DNA of 64,000 bases from Pseudomonas sp. S09G 359 (GCF_002843605.1 NZ_CP025263.1:2071001-2135000), one strand, 5' to 3'. Positions 24,128-34,940 are shown, numbered from the stretch's first letter. The notes: generated from the sequence alone by a model not told the origin. Numbers and translations: made by a program.

Positions 24128-25893
24128 AGCGCCTGAGACAGCACGTCCATGCTGTCGATCACATGGATGCTGTAACCGGCCATATCCTTGGCGTGGTGCT
24201 TGGCCTGCGACGCCAACTCTGCCAGTTGGCTGGCGTCGAGTTGTCCACAAGCCTGTGGATACAAATGCACTACGCCGATAGACAGCGACAGCAAGGCAAA
24301 CTCCTGGCGCACGCCCTGGCGGTTCAAGGCCACGAAGCAGCCGGCATCCAGGTGCTCGGCACGGTAGAAGCGCCGGCATTGAGTGTGGAAGTCATCCAGC
24401 AATTGGTTGAGGCGCTTGCGCCAGTCCTGCGGGCCCAGCACCAGTAAAAAGTCATCGCCACCAATGTGCCCGACAAAGTCGCGGCTGGGGTCGACCCGGT
24501 CGTTCAGGCATTGCGCCAGGCACAGCAGCACCTCATCCCCACGCCCGTAGCCGTAGATATCATTGAACGGCTTGAAGCTGTCGATATCCACGTAGCAGAT
24601 CACCGATTCGCGCTGCTGCTGCAACAGCCGCGTGAGGCACTGCTGGATCGGCACGTTGCCGGGCAACAGGGTCAGTGGGTTGGCGTAGCGGGCCTGCTGG
24701 ATTTTCAGCTCGGTGATCAGCTTGAGCACGTCGATGACCCGGCCCAGGCCCAGGTAGTCGCCATTGAGCGTAATGATGAAATCTTCTTCGATGCGTTGCC
24801 GCGCGCGGCTGGTCAGCAACCGGCTGACTTGCTGCAGGGACTGGCTTAGCTCTACCGCGAGAAAATCATCGCTCATCAGCCGGCTGATGGGTTTGCGCGC
24901 AAACAGGTCGGTGGCGAATGGCTTGAGCAGGGCGTCGGACAGCGAGTGCCGGTGCACAATACCGACCGGGTGGCCGCGCCCATCCAGTACCGCCAGGGAG
25001 TTGAGGTTGGCCTGGCGCCGGAACGACTCCAGCACCTGGGCGGTGGCCGTGTCCTGATCCACCGCCGGTTGCTCATTGAGCAGGGCGCTGAGATCGCTGC
25101 CTTCTTCGCTCAGGGTGATATTGGCGGTGTCCGGCTTGGGCAGCATCAGGCGCGCTTCCTGCGGTGGGTTCTCCTGCGGGCGGCAAAGCAAGTAGCCCTG
25201 GACCAGGTCGACGCCCATCTCGGTCAGTACCGCCAGCTCCTCCGGCAGCTCGATGCCCTCGGCAATCACCTGGGCACGCGAGGCCCGCGCGATTTGCAGG
25301 ATAGAGCCGACAAACTCGCGCTTGAGCGCGTCCTGATGAATACCGTCGATAAAGTGCCGGTCGATCTTCACGTAGTCGGGGCGCAGCTCCGACCATAGCC
25401 GCAGGCTGGAATAGCCGGCGCCCAGGTCATCGAGGGCGATGGCGAAGCCCATGTCGCGGTAATGGTGCAGAGCGGTTTGCAGCAGGTCGAAATCGTCGGT
25501 GGGCGTCTGCTCGGTGAGTTCGATCACCACCTGGCTCGGCGGGATACCGAAGTCGCGCAGCAGTTGCAGGGTGCGCCCCGGCTGATGCGCCGTCTCCATC
25601 AGGGATTCCGGCGAGATATTGAGAAACAGCTTGCCCGGCAGCTTCTGTTCGCTGAAGCGTCGGCATGCGCTCTCGCGGCAGGCGATCTCCAGTTCACTCA
25701 GGCGCCCGGCGTGGCTGGCGACCGAGAACAGCGCGACGGGGGAGTGCAGCGGGCTGTTGGACGGCCCACGGCTGAGGGCTTCGTAGCCGAGGATGCGCCG
25801 TTCGGACAGGCAGATGATCGGTTGGAACAGACTGTGCAAACTACCTTGAGCCAGGATAGAGCCCAATGCACTCAGCTGTTCGGTCATGGTCAT
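24124..25893 (-). CDS. EAL - CBS - GGDEF cyclic-di-GMP protein
   Basis: The 589-residue protein has an N-terminal EAL domain with EAL at 38-40, ELTEQTP, DDLGAGYSSL, KIDRHF and AEGIE, all expected for an active phosphodiesterase. A paired CBS domain (about 270-400) follows, then a C-terminal GGDEF domain with IGGDDF in place of GGDEF/GGEEF. The reversed order (EAL first) with CBS in between is a defined family in pseudomonads. The start at 25893 (MTMTEQL) is chosen; a longer frame to 25947 runs into the upstream terminator. Net activity is likely c-di-GMP hydrolysis. Confidence 0.88.
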   Translation of the reverse strand: MTMTEQLSALGSILAQGSLHSLFQPIICLSERRILGYEALSRGPSNSPLHSPVALFSVASHAGRLSELEIACRESACRRFSEQKLPGKLFLNISPESLMETAHQPGRTLQLLRDFGIPPSQVVIELTEQTPTDDFDLLQTALHHYRDMGFAIALDDLGAGYSSLRLWSELRPDYVKIDRHFIDGIHQDALKREFVGSILQIARASRAQVIAEGIELPEELAVLTEMGVDLVQGYLLCRPQENPPQEARLMLPKPDTANITLSEEGSDLSALLNEQPAVDQDTATAQVLESFRRQANLNSLAVLDGRGHPVGIVHRHSLSDALLKPFATDLFARKPISRLMSDDFLAVELSQSLQQVSRLLTSRARQRIEEDFIITLNGDYLGLGRVIDVLKLITELKIQQARYANPLTLLPGNVPIQQCLTRLLQQQRESVICYVDIDSFKPFNDIYGYGRGDEVLLCLAQCLNDRVDPSRDFVGHIGGDDFLLVLGPQDWRKRLNQLLDDFHTQCRRFYRAEHLDAGCFVALNRQGVRQEFALLSLSIGVVHLYPQACGQLDASQLAELASQAKHHAKDMAGYSIHVIDSMDVLSQAL

Positions 25894-25907
25894 GGCGATC
25901 TCAGTCG

Positions 25908-25942
25908 AAAAAAAAGGACCGCAGGCGGTAAGCCTGCGGTCC
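25908..25942 (-). terminator. Terminator of prc
   Basis: An 11-bp stem (GGACCGCAGGC/GCCTGCGGTCC) on the minus strand is followed by eight T residues. It lies about 70 nt after the prc stop and just before the c-di-GMP gene. Confidence 0.93.
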
Positions 25943-26011
25943 TTCATTTCACGACAGAATGATGTCTATATGATGACACTCCGGGGAGCGCTCACATTAA
26001 ATCGCCATCAT

Positions 26012-28093
26012 TTACTGCTTGGCCACCTGCTTGCTGATTTTCAGGTAGTCCAGCAGGATCCGGCCGGTCTCGGCCAGGTAGGCGTCGTCTTCCGGCTTGG
26101 TTTTTTCTGCTTCGGCCGGCAACGCATCTTCATCTTCTTTCTTCAGCTCCTTGAGTGGATCTTCACCCTTGGCCTTGCGGCGGATGTTCTCCAATACCAG
26201 TTGCTTGTTCTCGATGTCGGAGTGCTGCGCACGGCGGTCCACTTCATTGAGGCTGACGGTTTTTTCTTCCATCAGCTTCTTGGCCAGGGCCAGCTTGTCG
26301 CGGATAAACACGAACTCGGCATCCTTGGCGGAGCGGGTGTCGTGGTCAGCCTTCAACTGCGCCAGGAATGGCTTGAACGGGTCCGACGCGGGCTTGATCG
26401 CAGGGCGGATGGTGTCCCACGGCATGGCTTCCGGCAGGGCGCTTTCGCCGATTTCCTTGGTGTCGATGATCGACGGGAAATCGATATCCGGCAGCACGCC
26501 CTGGTGCTGGGTGCTCTGCCCGGAAACCCGGTAGAACTTGGCCAGCGTCAGTTTAAGCTCGCCATGGTTCAGCGGCTGGATGGTCTGCACGGTGCCTTTG
26601 CCGAAGGTCTGGCCGCCGATGATCAGCGCGCGGTGATAGTCCTGCATCGCGCCGGCGAAAATCTCCGAAGCGGACGCCGAGAGACGGTTGACCAGCAACG
26701 CCATCGGGCCTTTGTAGAACGCGCCTGGGTTCTCGTCTTCCAGCACGTCGACACGGCCGTCAGCGTTGCGTACCAACACGGTCGGGCCCTTGTCGATAAA
26801 CAGGCTGGTCAGCTCGGTGGCTTCCTGCAGGGAACCGCCGCCGTTGTTGCGCAGGTCGATGACCACGCCGTCGACTTTTTCCTTCTGCAGCTCTGTAAGA
26901 ATTTTCTTCACGTCACGGGTCGTGGACTTGTAGTCCGGGTCGCCGGCACGGAACGCCTTGAAGTCCAGGTAGAAGGCCGGGATCTCAATCACGCCCAGTT
27001 TGTAGTCCTTGCCATCCTGCTTGAGGTTGAGGACTTTCTTCTGCACGGCCTGGTCTTCGAGCTTCACCGCTTCACGGGTGATGGACACGATCTTGCTGGT
27101 CTGGTCGTTCGGTGCATTGGTGTGCGGAATCACTTCCAGGCGCACCACGCTGCCTTTCGGCCCACGGATCAGCTTGACCACTTCGTCCAGGCGCCAGCCG
27201 ACCACATCGACCATCTCTTTGTCGGCCTGGGCCACACCGATGATCTTGTCGGCCGGAGCGACCTGCTTGGTCTTGTCCGCCGGACCTGCCGGCACCAGGC
27301 GCACGATCTTGACCTGGTCATTGTCGCTTTGCAGGACGGCACCGATGCCTTCCAGCGACAGACTCATATTGATATCGAAGTTTTCCGCGTTATCTGGCGA
27401 CAGATAATTGGTGTGCGGATCGTAGGACATCGCGAAGGTGTTGATGTAAGCCTGGAAGATATCTTCGGCACGGGTCTGGTCCAGACGTGCCAGCTGATTC
27501 TTGTAGCGCTTGGTCAACAGTTCCTGGATCGCTTTAGGCTCTTTGCCGGCGATCTTCAGGCGCAGCACTTCGTCCTTGACGCGTTTGCGCCACAGGTCGT
27601 CGAGCGCGGCGGTGCTGGTCAGCCAAGGCGCGTCCTTGCGGTCCACCAGAAGGGTTTCCTTCTGGGTGAAGTCGAGCTTGTCGACGCCTTTGTCCAGCTC
27701 ACCCAAGGCGAAGTCCAGACGCGCTTTGACGCGGTCCAGGTAGCGCTTGTAGATGGTGAAGCCGGGCTGCAGGTCACCGCTCTTGAGGAAGTCGTCGAAC
27801 TGAGTCTTCCACTTATCGAACTCAGCGATATCGCTGGCCAGGAAGTAGCTGCGCGACGGATCCAGCAGCTTGAGGTAGCTGTCATAGATGATCACCGAGC
27901 GCGCGTCGTCCAGCGGCGGCTTGCTGTAGTGATGGCGCTTGAGCAACTCGACAACGTTAAGGCTGGCAATCACCTCATCGCGATCCGGCTGAAGGTTATC
28001 CCAGCTGTTGGCTGCGAACGTATTGGTCGACATCGACGCGAAGCCGAGACCAATGAAAAAAGCGAGGGCGGTGCTGGGGAATAAATGCTTCAT
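26012..28093 (-). CDS. prc: Carboxy-terminal processing protease Prc/Tsp (AlgO)
   Basis: The 693-residue product starts MKHLFPSTALAFF with a cleavable signal ending near FAAN. It then has an N-terminal helical domain, a PDZ domain (about 230-320) and a Ser-Lys protease core with SASASEIFAG (nucleophile Ser) and QTFGKGTVQ (general-base Lys). Prc degrades periplasmic proteins from their C-termini; in P. aeruginosa the orthologue (algO) helps activate AlgU by degrading MucA. The start at 28093 is chosen for the signal peptide; a frame reaching 28126 is less likely. Confidence 0.95.
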   Translation of the reverse strand: MKHLFPSTALAFFIGLGFASMSTNTFAANSWDNLQPDRDEVIASLNVVELLKRHHYSKPPLDDARSVIIYDSYLKLLDPSRSYFLASDIAEFDKWKTQFDDFLKSGDLQPGFTIYKRYLDRVKARLDFALGELDKGVDKLDFTQKETLLVDRKDAPWLTSTAALDDLWRKRVKDEVLRLKIAGKEPKAIQELLTKRYKNQLARLDQTRAEDIFQAYINTFAMSYDPHTNYLSPDNAENFDINMSLSLEGIGAVLQSDNDQVKIVRLVPAGPADKTKQVAPADKIIGVAQADKEMVDVVGWRLDEVVKLIRGPKGSVVRLEVIPHTNAPNDQTSKIVSITREAVKLEDQAVQKKVLNLKQDGKDYKLGVIEIPAFYLDFKAFRAGDPDYKSTTRDVKKILTELQKEKVDGVVIDLRNNGGGSLQEATELTSLFIDKGPTVLVRNADGRVDVLEDENPGAFYKGPMALLVNRLSASASEIFAGAMQDYHRALIIGGQTFGKGTVQTIQPLNHGELKLTLAKFYRVSGQSTQHQGVLPDIDFPSIIDTKEIGESALPEAMPWDTIRPAIKPASDPFKPFLAQLKADHDTRSAKDAEFVFIRDKLALAKKLMEEKTVSLNEVDRRAQHSDIENKQLVLENIRRKAKGEDPLKELKKEDEDALPAEAEKTKPEDDAYLAETGRILLDYLKISKQVAKQ

Positions 28094-28231
28094 GCTGATT
28101 CGACGCGGGGGCAATTGATAACGCATATTAGGCCGTCTTTGAGGGAGCCGGTTCCATATGGTCCGGTCGCATAATGCAAAAAGCCCGGCGCTACAGCTTC
28201 GGGCTCAGTCCAGACTCACTATGGAGGCACT

Positions 28232-29194
28232 GTGAAAGCATTGCAAGGCGTTGAAGGTCATGTGGAGTGGCTGGAAGAGCCAAGTCCTACCTGCGATGTA
28301 GGCCAAGTTCGCATTCGAGTGGCGGCGGCGGGCCTCAACCGCGCCGATTTATTGCAGCGGGCGGGGCTCTATCCGCCGCCGCCGGGTGCCAGCCCTGTGC
28401 TGGGCCTGGAGTGTTCCGGGGTGATAAGCGAAGTCGGTGCGGGCTCGTCCTGGCAGGTAGGTGACCGCGTTTGCGCACTGCTGGCCGGCGGCGGCATGGC
28501 CGAAGAAGTGGTGGTGGATGCCCGTCACGTGCTGGCGGTGCCGGACGGGTTGTCGCTGGTCGAAGCGGCGGCATTGCCTGAGGTGTACAGCACCGCATGG
28601 CTCAACCTGTTCCAGCTGGCGGGCCTCAAGCCCGGTGAGAAAGTCTTGCTGCATGCCGGCGCCAGTGGCGTCGGCTCGGCCGCAGTCCAGCTGTGCAAGG
28701 CGTTTGGCAGCCCGTGCTGGGTCAGCGTCGGCTCGGCGGAGCGCCTGGCCTACTGCGAAGCCTTGGGCGCCCAGGGCGGGGTGGTACGTACCGACGGCAT
28801 CGAAGGGCTGCGGGATTTCGGGCCGTTCGATGTGATCCTCGACCCGGTGGGCGGCAACTATGCGGCGCTGGACCTCAAGCTGCTGGCCCTGGACGGTCGC
28901 TGGGTGTTGATCGGCCTGATGGGTGGCCGCGAGGCACAACTGGACCTGGCCCAGGTGCTGGGCAAGCGTATTCAGTTGCTGGGCTCGACCCTGCGCAGCC
29001 GCAGTGATCAGTTCAAGGCCGACCTGTTGAGTGATTTGAGCCAACACGTATGGCCGTTGTTTGTTGAGGGCCGCTTGCGCCCGCAGTTGGCCAAGACCTT
29101 CCCGATCAAGGACGCCGAGGCGGCGTTTGAAGCGCTGGCGACTAATCAGATTTCCGGGAAGTTGGTGTTGGTGATTGACGAAAGCCTGGCCTGA
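28232..29194 (+). CDS. Quinone oxidoreductase of the medium-chain dehydrogenase family
   Basis: This 320-residue MDR protein lacks structural zinc ligands and has the NAD(P)H-binding signature AGASGVGSAAVQL and an N-terminal GroES-like fold (NRADLLQRAGLYPPPPG). It resembles the PIG3/QOR group, which reduces quinones with NADPH. It starts with GTG after a GGAGG site and is divergent from prc. Confidence 0.9.
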   Translation: MKALQGVEGHVEWLEEPSPTCDVGQVRIRVAAAGLNRADLLQRAGLYPPPPGASPVLGLECSGVISEVGAGSSWQVGDRVCALLAGGGMAEEVVVDARHVLAVPDGLSLVEAAALPEVYSTAWLNLFQLAGLKPGEKVLLHAGASGVGSAAVQLCKAFGSPCWVSVGSAERLAYCEALGAQGGVVRTDGIEGLRDFGPFDVILDPVGGNYAALDLKLLALDGRWVLIGLMGGREAQLDLAQVLGKRIQLLGSTLRSRSDQFKADLLSDLSQHVWPLFVEGRLRPQLAKTFPIKDAEAAFEALATNQISGKLVLVIDESLA

Positions 29195-29215
29195 TTTCGA
29201 GTTGCAATACGGTCA

Positions 29216-29306
29216 ATGTGGGAGGGGGCTTGCCCCCGATGGCGGTGTGTCAGATGAAATATTCTTCACTGAAACACCGCCATCGGGGGCAAGCCCCCTC
29301 CCACAT
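29216..29306. repeat. REP pair (REPIN)
   Basis: Inward-facing copies of the GTGGGAGGGGGCTTGCCCCC element lie between two convergent genes. The arms are perfect over about 27 nt. Confidence 0.88.
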
Positions 29307-29331
29307 TTGATTGCATTTCAACCCAGGAGAG

Positions 29332-29985
29332 TCAGATCCAGTGGTGGATTGGCCAGCCAGCCTTTTCTGCATGCTCGCGCAACACCGGGTCCGGGTTCAC
29401 CACTTGCGGGTGATCTACCTTGAGCAGCAACGGCAAATCATTGCGCGAATCCGAATAAAAATACGCCCCTTCCAGGCTTTCACCTTCCTGCTCCAACCAT
29501 TCCAGCAACCGCGTGATCTTGCCCTCGCGATAAGTCAGTACACCCACGGTACGGCCGCTGTACACGCCATGGCTGACCTCCAGATCGATCCCCAGCACTT
29601 CATCAATACCGATACGCGCCGCGATCGGCGTCACCAGGTGCGTGCCCGAAGCGGAAATCACCAGGACCCGGTCGCCATTCGCGCGGTGGCGGGCGATGGT
29701 CTTGGTGGCGTCGCTGTAGATCAATGGCTCGATGATGTCCTCGACCCAAGGCTCCACCAGGTGGTCGATTTCTTCCGGGGTGCGGCCGATCATCGGCTCC
29801 AGGCTGAAGTCCATGAAGTCTTCCATGGCCAGCTCGCCTCGGCTGTAGGCGGCCATCAGCTCGTCGTTGCGGCGCATGAACGACTCGGGGTCGACCCAGC
29901 CCAGGCGGCCCATCTGCTCGCTCCACAGGGTGGCGCAGTCGCCGTGGATCAAGGTGTCGTCCAGATCAAAAATTACCAATGCCAT
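29332..29985 (-). CDS. HAD-IB family phosphatase (SerB-like)
   Basis: The 217-residue protein has all HAD motifs: FDLDDTL at the N-terminus (nucleophile Asp), ISASGTH, a Lys in the GKITRL region and YSDSRNDLPLL. It belongs to the HAD-IB group that dephosphorylates small metabolites. It is the last gene of the Pho-box operon, 29 nt after the ABC ATPase, so a role in releasing phosphate from the imported compound is plausible. The substrate is unknown. Confidence 0.87.
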   Translation of the reverse strand: MALVIFDLDDTLIHGDCATLWSEQMGRLGWVDPESFMRRNDELMAAYSRGELAMEDFMDFSLEPMIGRTPEEIDHLVEPWVEDIIEPLIYSDATKTIARHRANGDRVLVISASGTHLVTPIAARIGIDEVLGIDLEVSHGVYSGRTVGVLTYREGKITRLLEWLEQEGESLEGAYFYSDSRNDLPLLLKVDHPQVVNPDPVLREHAEKAGWPIHHWI

Positions 29986-30014
29986 CCGTTACGCTCTCTG
30001 ATTGAATCGTTGCG

Positions 30015-31000
<986 letters not shown>

Positions 31001-31004
<4 letters not shown>

Positions 31005-31801
31005 TGGCTTTTGTCCTTGTTCAAGATATTGGCGGCCCAGGTCAGCACCAGCACAAAGAAGAAATAGGAGATGACCACGGCACTGGTGAAGTGGCCGCTG
31101 CTGTTGCGCATGTTGTTGAGGTACACCTGCAGGGTCTCGTAGCGGGTGCCCACGAGGATGTTGGCGAACACGAACTCGCCGAACAGGAACGAGAACGACA
31201 GCAGCAGCGCCACCATCAGGCCTTTGCGCAGGTTCGGCAGCACCACGAAAATGGCCGCCTGCCAGGTGCTGGCGCCGAGCAGTTGCGAGGCGTCCATCAG
31301 GTCACGCAGGTTGATCGCTTGCAGGTTGTTGGTGATCGCGCGGTACATGAACGGCAGCGCGACGGTGAAGTAGCAACCGATCAGGATCCACGGCGTGCCT
31401 ACCATCGCCAGTGGCCCGGAGCCGTAGAGTTGCAGCAGGCCCACCGACGACACCACCGGCGGCACCGCAAAGGGCAGCAGGATCAGGATGTTCATCAGCG
31501 CATCCAGCTTGGGGAAGTGGTAATGCACCACAAACAGCAGCGGCAGAATCAGCACCACCGACAGCACCAGCGCGCCGACGCACACCAGCAGCGACTGCCC
31601 GAACGCCATCAGAAAGCGTGGGTCGCTCCACAGCTGCACGTACCATTTCACGGTAAAGCCGGCGGGCAGGATGGTTGCTGACCAACTGCTGGCAATGGAG
31701 TAGACGAAGGTACCGATCAGCGGCAACACCAGGATCGCAAACAGCAGGTACACCACCACGCGGTGGTAGAGGGAGGCCGGGCCGGCTTCAGCGCGAGACA
31801 T
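31001..31801 (-). CDS. ABC transporter permease (second)
   Basis: This 266-residue permease has about six helices and an EAA-type loop (LRDLMDASQLLGASTWQAAIFVVLP) that contacts the ATPase. It is of the PotC/PhnV type and overlaps both neighbours, by 14 nt with the first permease and 4 nt with the ATPase. Confidence 0.87.
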
Positions 31802-32624
31802 GGTAGCTCCTCTTGAGCAGCAGTTGATGGACCACGGTGACTACGGTCATCAGCGCCACCAGCACCACGGCCAGGGCGCTGGCCATGTTCGGGTCGAGTG
31901 ACACGTCACCGGAGACCAGGCCCGCGATACGGATCGGCAGCACGTTGAAGTTGCCGGTGGTCAAGGCATACACCGTGGCGTAGGCGCCGAGGGCATTGGC
32001 CAGCAGGATTACAAAAGTACCCAGCAGTGCCGGCGTGAGCACCGGCAGGCCGATATGCCGCCAGAACTGCCAGCCATTTGCGCCGAGCAACGCCGCGGAT
32101 TCGCGCCAATCTTCGCGCAGCGCATCAAAGGCCGGGTACAGCAGCAGCACGCCGAGGGGAATCTGGAAGTAGGTGTAGAGGATGATCAAGCCGGTTTTGG
32201 AGTACAGGTTGAAATCCTGGATGATCCCCGCCTGCTTGAGCATGATGGTGATGCTGCCGTTGAACCCCAGCAAAATGATGAACGCGAAGGCCAGGGGCAC
32301 GCCGGCAAAGTTACTGGTCATGTTGGCGAAGGCGGTGACGAAGTTGCGCAGCGGCGAATCCACCCGGCGCAGCGAGTAACTGCCCAGCGTGGCGATGATG
32401 ATGCCGAAGATGCTGGAGTAGAAACTGATCTCCAGGCTGAACTGGATCGCCTGCAGGTAGAACTTCGAGCTGAAGATGCGGGTGAAATTATCCAGGCCCC
32501 AGCCGGATTCTTCGGTTTGCAGGCTGTTGATCAGCACCCATACCAGCGGGGCGATTTCGAACACGATAAAGAACAGTGCGAAGGGCACCAGGCATAGCAG
32601 CGCCAGCCATTTGCCGCGCGTCAT
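31788..32624 (-). CDS. ABC transporter permease (first)
   Basis: This 278-residue permease has six helices and an EAA-type loop (DALREDWRESAALLGANGWQFW). The start at 32624 (MTRGKWLALL) is chosen because it is 5 nt after the upstream stop; a longer frame to 32699 overlaps that gene extensively. Confidence 0.87.
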   Translation of the reverse strand: MTRGKWLALLCLVPFALFFIVFEIAPLVWVLINSLQTEESGWGLDNFTRIFSSKFYLQAIQFSLEISFYSSIFGIIIATLGSYSLRRVDSPLRNFVTAFANMTSNFAGVPLAFAFIILLGFNGSITIMLKQAGIIQDFNLYSKTGLIILYTYFQIPLGVLLLYPAFDALREDWRESAALLGANGWQFWRHIGLPVLTPALLGTFVILLANALGAYATVYALTTGNFNVLPIRIAGLVSGDVSLDPNMASALAVVLVALMTVVTVVHQLLLKRSYHVSR

Positions 32625-32629
32625 GGCAT

Positions 32630-33436
32630 TCACTTGAGCAGCTCCCGGCATACAGGTTTGTCGTGGGGTACACCCAACAGTTCGCAGATGGTGCCGCACA
32701 GCTCGGTCTGTTTCGGCGCGGCGTTGGCATCCAGGCTGAACGCATCGCCGAGCACAAACAGCGGCACTTCGCGCTCCTCCGGCAGCAGGCCGTTGTGGGA
32801 GCGGTCGTTGTTCATGCCGTGGTCGGCGGTCACCAATAGCTGGTAGCCGGCGTCGAGCCAGCCTTGCAGGTAGTCGGCCAGGATGATGTCGGCCGAGCGT
32901 GCGCTGTTGCGGTATTGCGGGGTATCGAGGCCGTGCTTGTGGCCGGCGTCGTCGATATTCATCGGGTGCACCACCAGGAAGTCCGGCGCGTGCTTGAGCC
33001 GCAGGCTTTCGGCGTCGGCAAACAGGTGTGAATCCGGGTAATGGTCATTCCAATAGAAATGCCCGTGCTGGATCGCCAGCGCCTTGTCGTCGGTATGACG
33101 ATCCCGGGCGGCGAGAAAGGGCGTGCGGTTATACAACTCGCTCACCCAGTGATAAGCCGCCGCTGCGGTGCTGAGGCCGGCGTCGGTGGCGTAATGGAAA
33201 ATGCTGCGCTGGTTGGACAGGCGCGAGACGTTGTTGTGCACGATGCCGCTCTGGATCGGTGGCACGCCGGTGAGGATGCACTCATACAGCGGGCGGGACA
33301 GGGCGGGCAGTTCACATTCCAGTGTGTAGAGGGCTGCGCGTCCTGCGCCGACATAGGCCTGCAAGTGCCCCATGGCGTGCCTCGCAACCTCGAAATTCAG
33401 GCCGTCGAGCACGACAAGGATGACAGTGTGCTTCAT
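32630..33436 (-). CDS. Alkaline-phosphatase-superfamily hydrolase in ABC operon
   Basis: The 268-residue protein begins MKHTVILVVLDGLNFEVA, with the metal-binding Asp in VLDGL, and ends with the superfamily metal site in TADHGMNNDRSHNG. The nucleophile position lies in the region LTGVPPIQSG. It is most like nucleotide pyrophosphatase/phosphodiesterase and phosphonoacetate-hydrolase proteins, which cleave phosphodiesters or C-P bonds. It has no signal peptide, so it acts in the cytoplasm on the imported compound. GGAGC precedes the start at 33436. Confidence 0.83.
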   Translation of the reverse strand: MKHTVILVVLDGLNFEVARHAMGHLQAYVGAGRAALYTLECELPALSRPLYECILTGVPPIQSGIVHNNVSRLSNQRSIFHYATDAGLSTAAAAYHWVSELYNRTPFLAARDRHTDDKALAIQHGHFYWNDHYPDSHLFADAESLRLKHAPDFLVVHPMNIDDAGHKHGLDTPQYRNSARSADIILADYLQGWLDAGYQLLVTADHGMNNDRSHNGLLPEEREVPLFVLGDAFSLDANAAPKQTELCGTICELLGVPHDKPVCRELLK

Positions 33437-33493
33437 GGGGGCTGGCGCTCCGCAACAGAAGGTTTGACTCGGTATCAACTTGGAATGGGATCA

Positions 33494-33584
33494 AGTGTGG
33501 GAGGGGGCTTGCCCCCGATTACGGTGTGTCAGTGAGCGCATCTGTGACTGACTCACCGCTACCGGGCGCAAGCCCCCTCCCACA
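33494..33584. repeat. REP pair (REPIN) inside ABC operon
   Basis: Inverted GTGGGAGGGGGCTTGCCCCC copies, with two mismatches in the right arm, lie between the substrate-binding gene and the hydrolase gene. REP structures at this point often stabilise the upstream message and could make the binding protein more abundant than the permeases. Confidence 0.85.
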
Positions 33585-33626
33585 AAAGCCTCTTCCCACA
33601 GTGGATTTCCAATGTGGGAAACAGGC

Positions 33627-34703
33627 TTACTTCATTTCTACGATGACCTGCTCGTTCCACAGCTGCGGCAGCTTCTTGGACGTGGCTTCCCACGCATCGG
33701 CGTCCTTGATCGGCTGCGGGTTGGCCTTGGTGTACTGCTCGCCCGGAATCAGGTTCTTGGCGATATCAGCCGGCAGTTTCAAGTCGGTTTCAGCACGGAT
33801 CGGACGCGCATTGCCCTTGGCCAGGTTGAGCTGGCCAGCATCGCTGAAGATGTATTCGCGGGTCAGCTTGGCGGCGTTCGGGTGCTTGGCGTATTTGTTG
33901 ATGATGGTGGTGTAGCCGGATTTCACCGAGCCGTCCGACGGGATCAGCACCACGTAGTCATCCGGGTTGGCCATCTTGGCTTTGTAGCTCAGGCCGTTGA
34001 AATCCCAGACGATGCCCACTTCGACTTCGCCTTTTTCCATGGTGGCGATGGTCGGGTTGGACAGCGACAGACGACCTTGCTGGGCGATCTTGGTGAAGAA
34101 CTGCAGGCCTGGGGCGATGTTTTTCTCGTCGCCTTTATTGGCAATGGCCGCTGCCAGTACCGCGTTGGAGGCTTGTGCCGCCGTGCTCACGTCACCGACC
34201 GAGACCTTGTATTTGCCGGTTTGCAGGTCCGCCCAGCTGTGGGGGATTTCGGAACCGTGCAGCAGCTTCTTGTTGACGATAAAGGCGATGGTGCCGGTGT
34301 AGGCCAGGGCCCAGTGACCGTCTTTGTCTTTTGCCCAATCCGGTACCGAAGCCCAGGTGGACGGTTTGTACGGCTGGGTGACTTCCTGTTTCACCGCAAT
34401 CGGGCCGAAGGCCGCGCCCACGTCGCCGATATCGGCGCTGGCGTTGTCTTTTTCAGCCTTGAACTTGGCGATTTCCTGGGCCGAGCTCATGTCGGTGTCG
34501 ATGTGCTTGAGGCCGTAGGTCTTGGCCAGGTCTTCCCAGGTGCCTTTCCAGTTGGCCCAGTCGTCGGGCATGCCGACACTGTTCACGGCGCCTTCAGACT
34601 TGGCGGCAGCTTCAAGGGTTTTTAGATCGGTATCAGCAGCCATGGCGGCGGTGCACATGGCAATGGTCGAGCCTAACAGTGATGCCAGGAAAAGCTGTTT
34701 CAT
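33627..34703 (-). CDS. ABC transporter periplasmic substrate-binding protein
   Basis: The 358-residue protein has a cleavable signal peptide ending AAMAAD and a type-II binding fold (extracellular solute-binding family 1, PotD/AEP-binding type). It includes YTGTIAFIVNKK and VEVGIVWDFNG. It is the first gene of the operon and is transcribed from the Pho-box promoter. Similar proteins carry polyamines, iron or 2-aminoethylphosphonate; context favours an organophosphorus ligand. Confidence 0.88.
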   Translation of the reverse strand: MKQLFLASLLGSTIAMCTAAMAADTDLKTLEAAAKSEGAVNSVGMPDDWANWKGTWEDLAKTYGLKHIDTDMSSAQEIAKFKAEKDNASADIGDVGAAFGPIAVKQEVTQPYKPSTWASVPDWAKDKDGHWALAYTGTIAFIVNKKLLHGSEIPHSWADLQTGKYKVSVGDVSTAAQASNAVLAAAIANKGDEKNIAPGLQFFTKIAQQGRLSLSNPTIATMEKGEVEVGIVWDFNGLSYKAKMANPDDYVVLIPSDGSVKSGYTTIINKYAKHPNAAKLTREYIFSDAGQLNLAKGNARPIRAETDLKLPADIAKNLIPGEQYTKANPQPIKDADAWEATSKKLPQLWNEQVIVEMK

Positions 34704-34760
34704 CCGAAGCTCCTTTGGGCGTGTTCAACGCTGCGTTTTTGTGAACGATTGCGGTGGTGT

Positions 34761-34772
34761 TGGTCTAGGTCA
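34761..34772. promoter_or_regulatory. CTAG-centred imperfect palindrome (candidate GntR site)
   Basis: TGGTCTAGGTCA is close to the TGGTCTAGACCA-like sites of UTRA/PhnF-type GntR regulators. It lies downstream of the -10 of the ABC operon, where a repressor could block transcription. Confidence 0.45.
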
Positions 34773-34786
34773 GCAATACCTGAGCC

Positions 34787-34820
34787 AATCTAGGCTGGAT
34801 GGATGACAGTTTCATGTCGA
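34787..34820 (-). promoter_or_regulatory. Pho-box-like promoter of the ABC operon
   Basis: On the minus strand TCGACAT-GAAA-CTGTCAT (34820-34803) matches the 7-4-7 Pho-box layout; the second half is a perfect CTGTCAT. Exactly 10 nt later comes TAGATT (34792-34787) as a -10 element, the classical PhoB-dependent geometry. Confidence 0.7.
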
Positions 34821-34940
34821 TGTCGTTTTTAAAGCGCTTATGTCGCTCGTCGCAGAGTTAGCGTAGACCATGCTCAAGTGCCCGCAGTGTCTGGACTTGG
34901 CCGATGTATTGCAGGGTGTGCTGCGGGGGCTCGACACGGA

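Noticed and set aside
25886..28084. 732-codon open frame on the plus strand
   Set aside because: It lies antisense to prc, which has a full set of protease motifs. Long antisense frames are common in GC-rich DNA.
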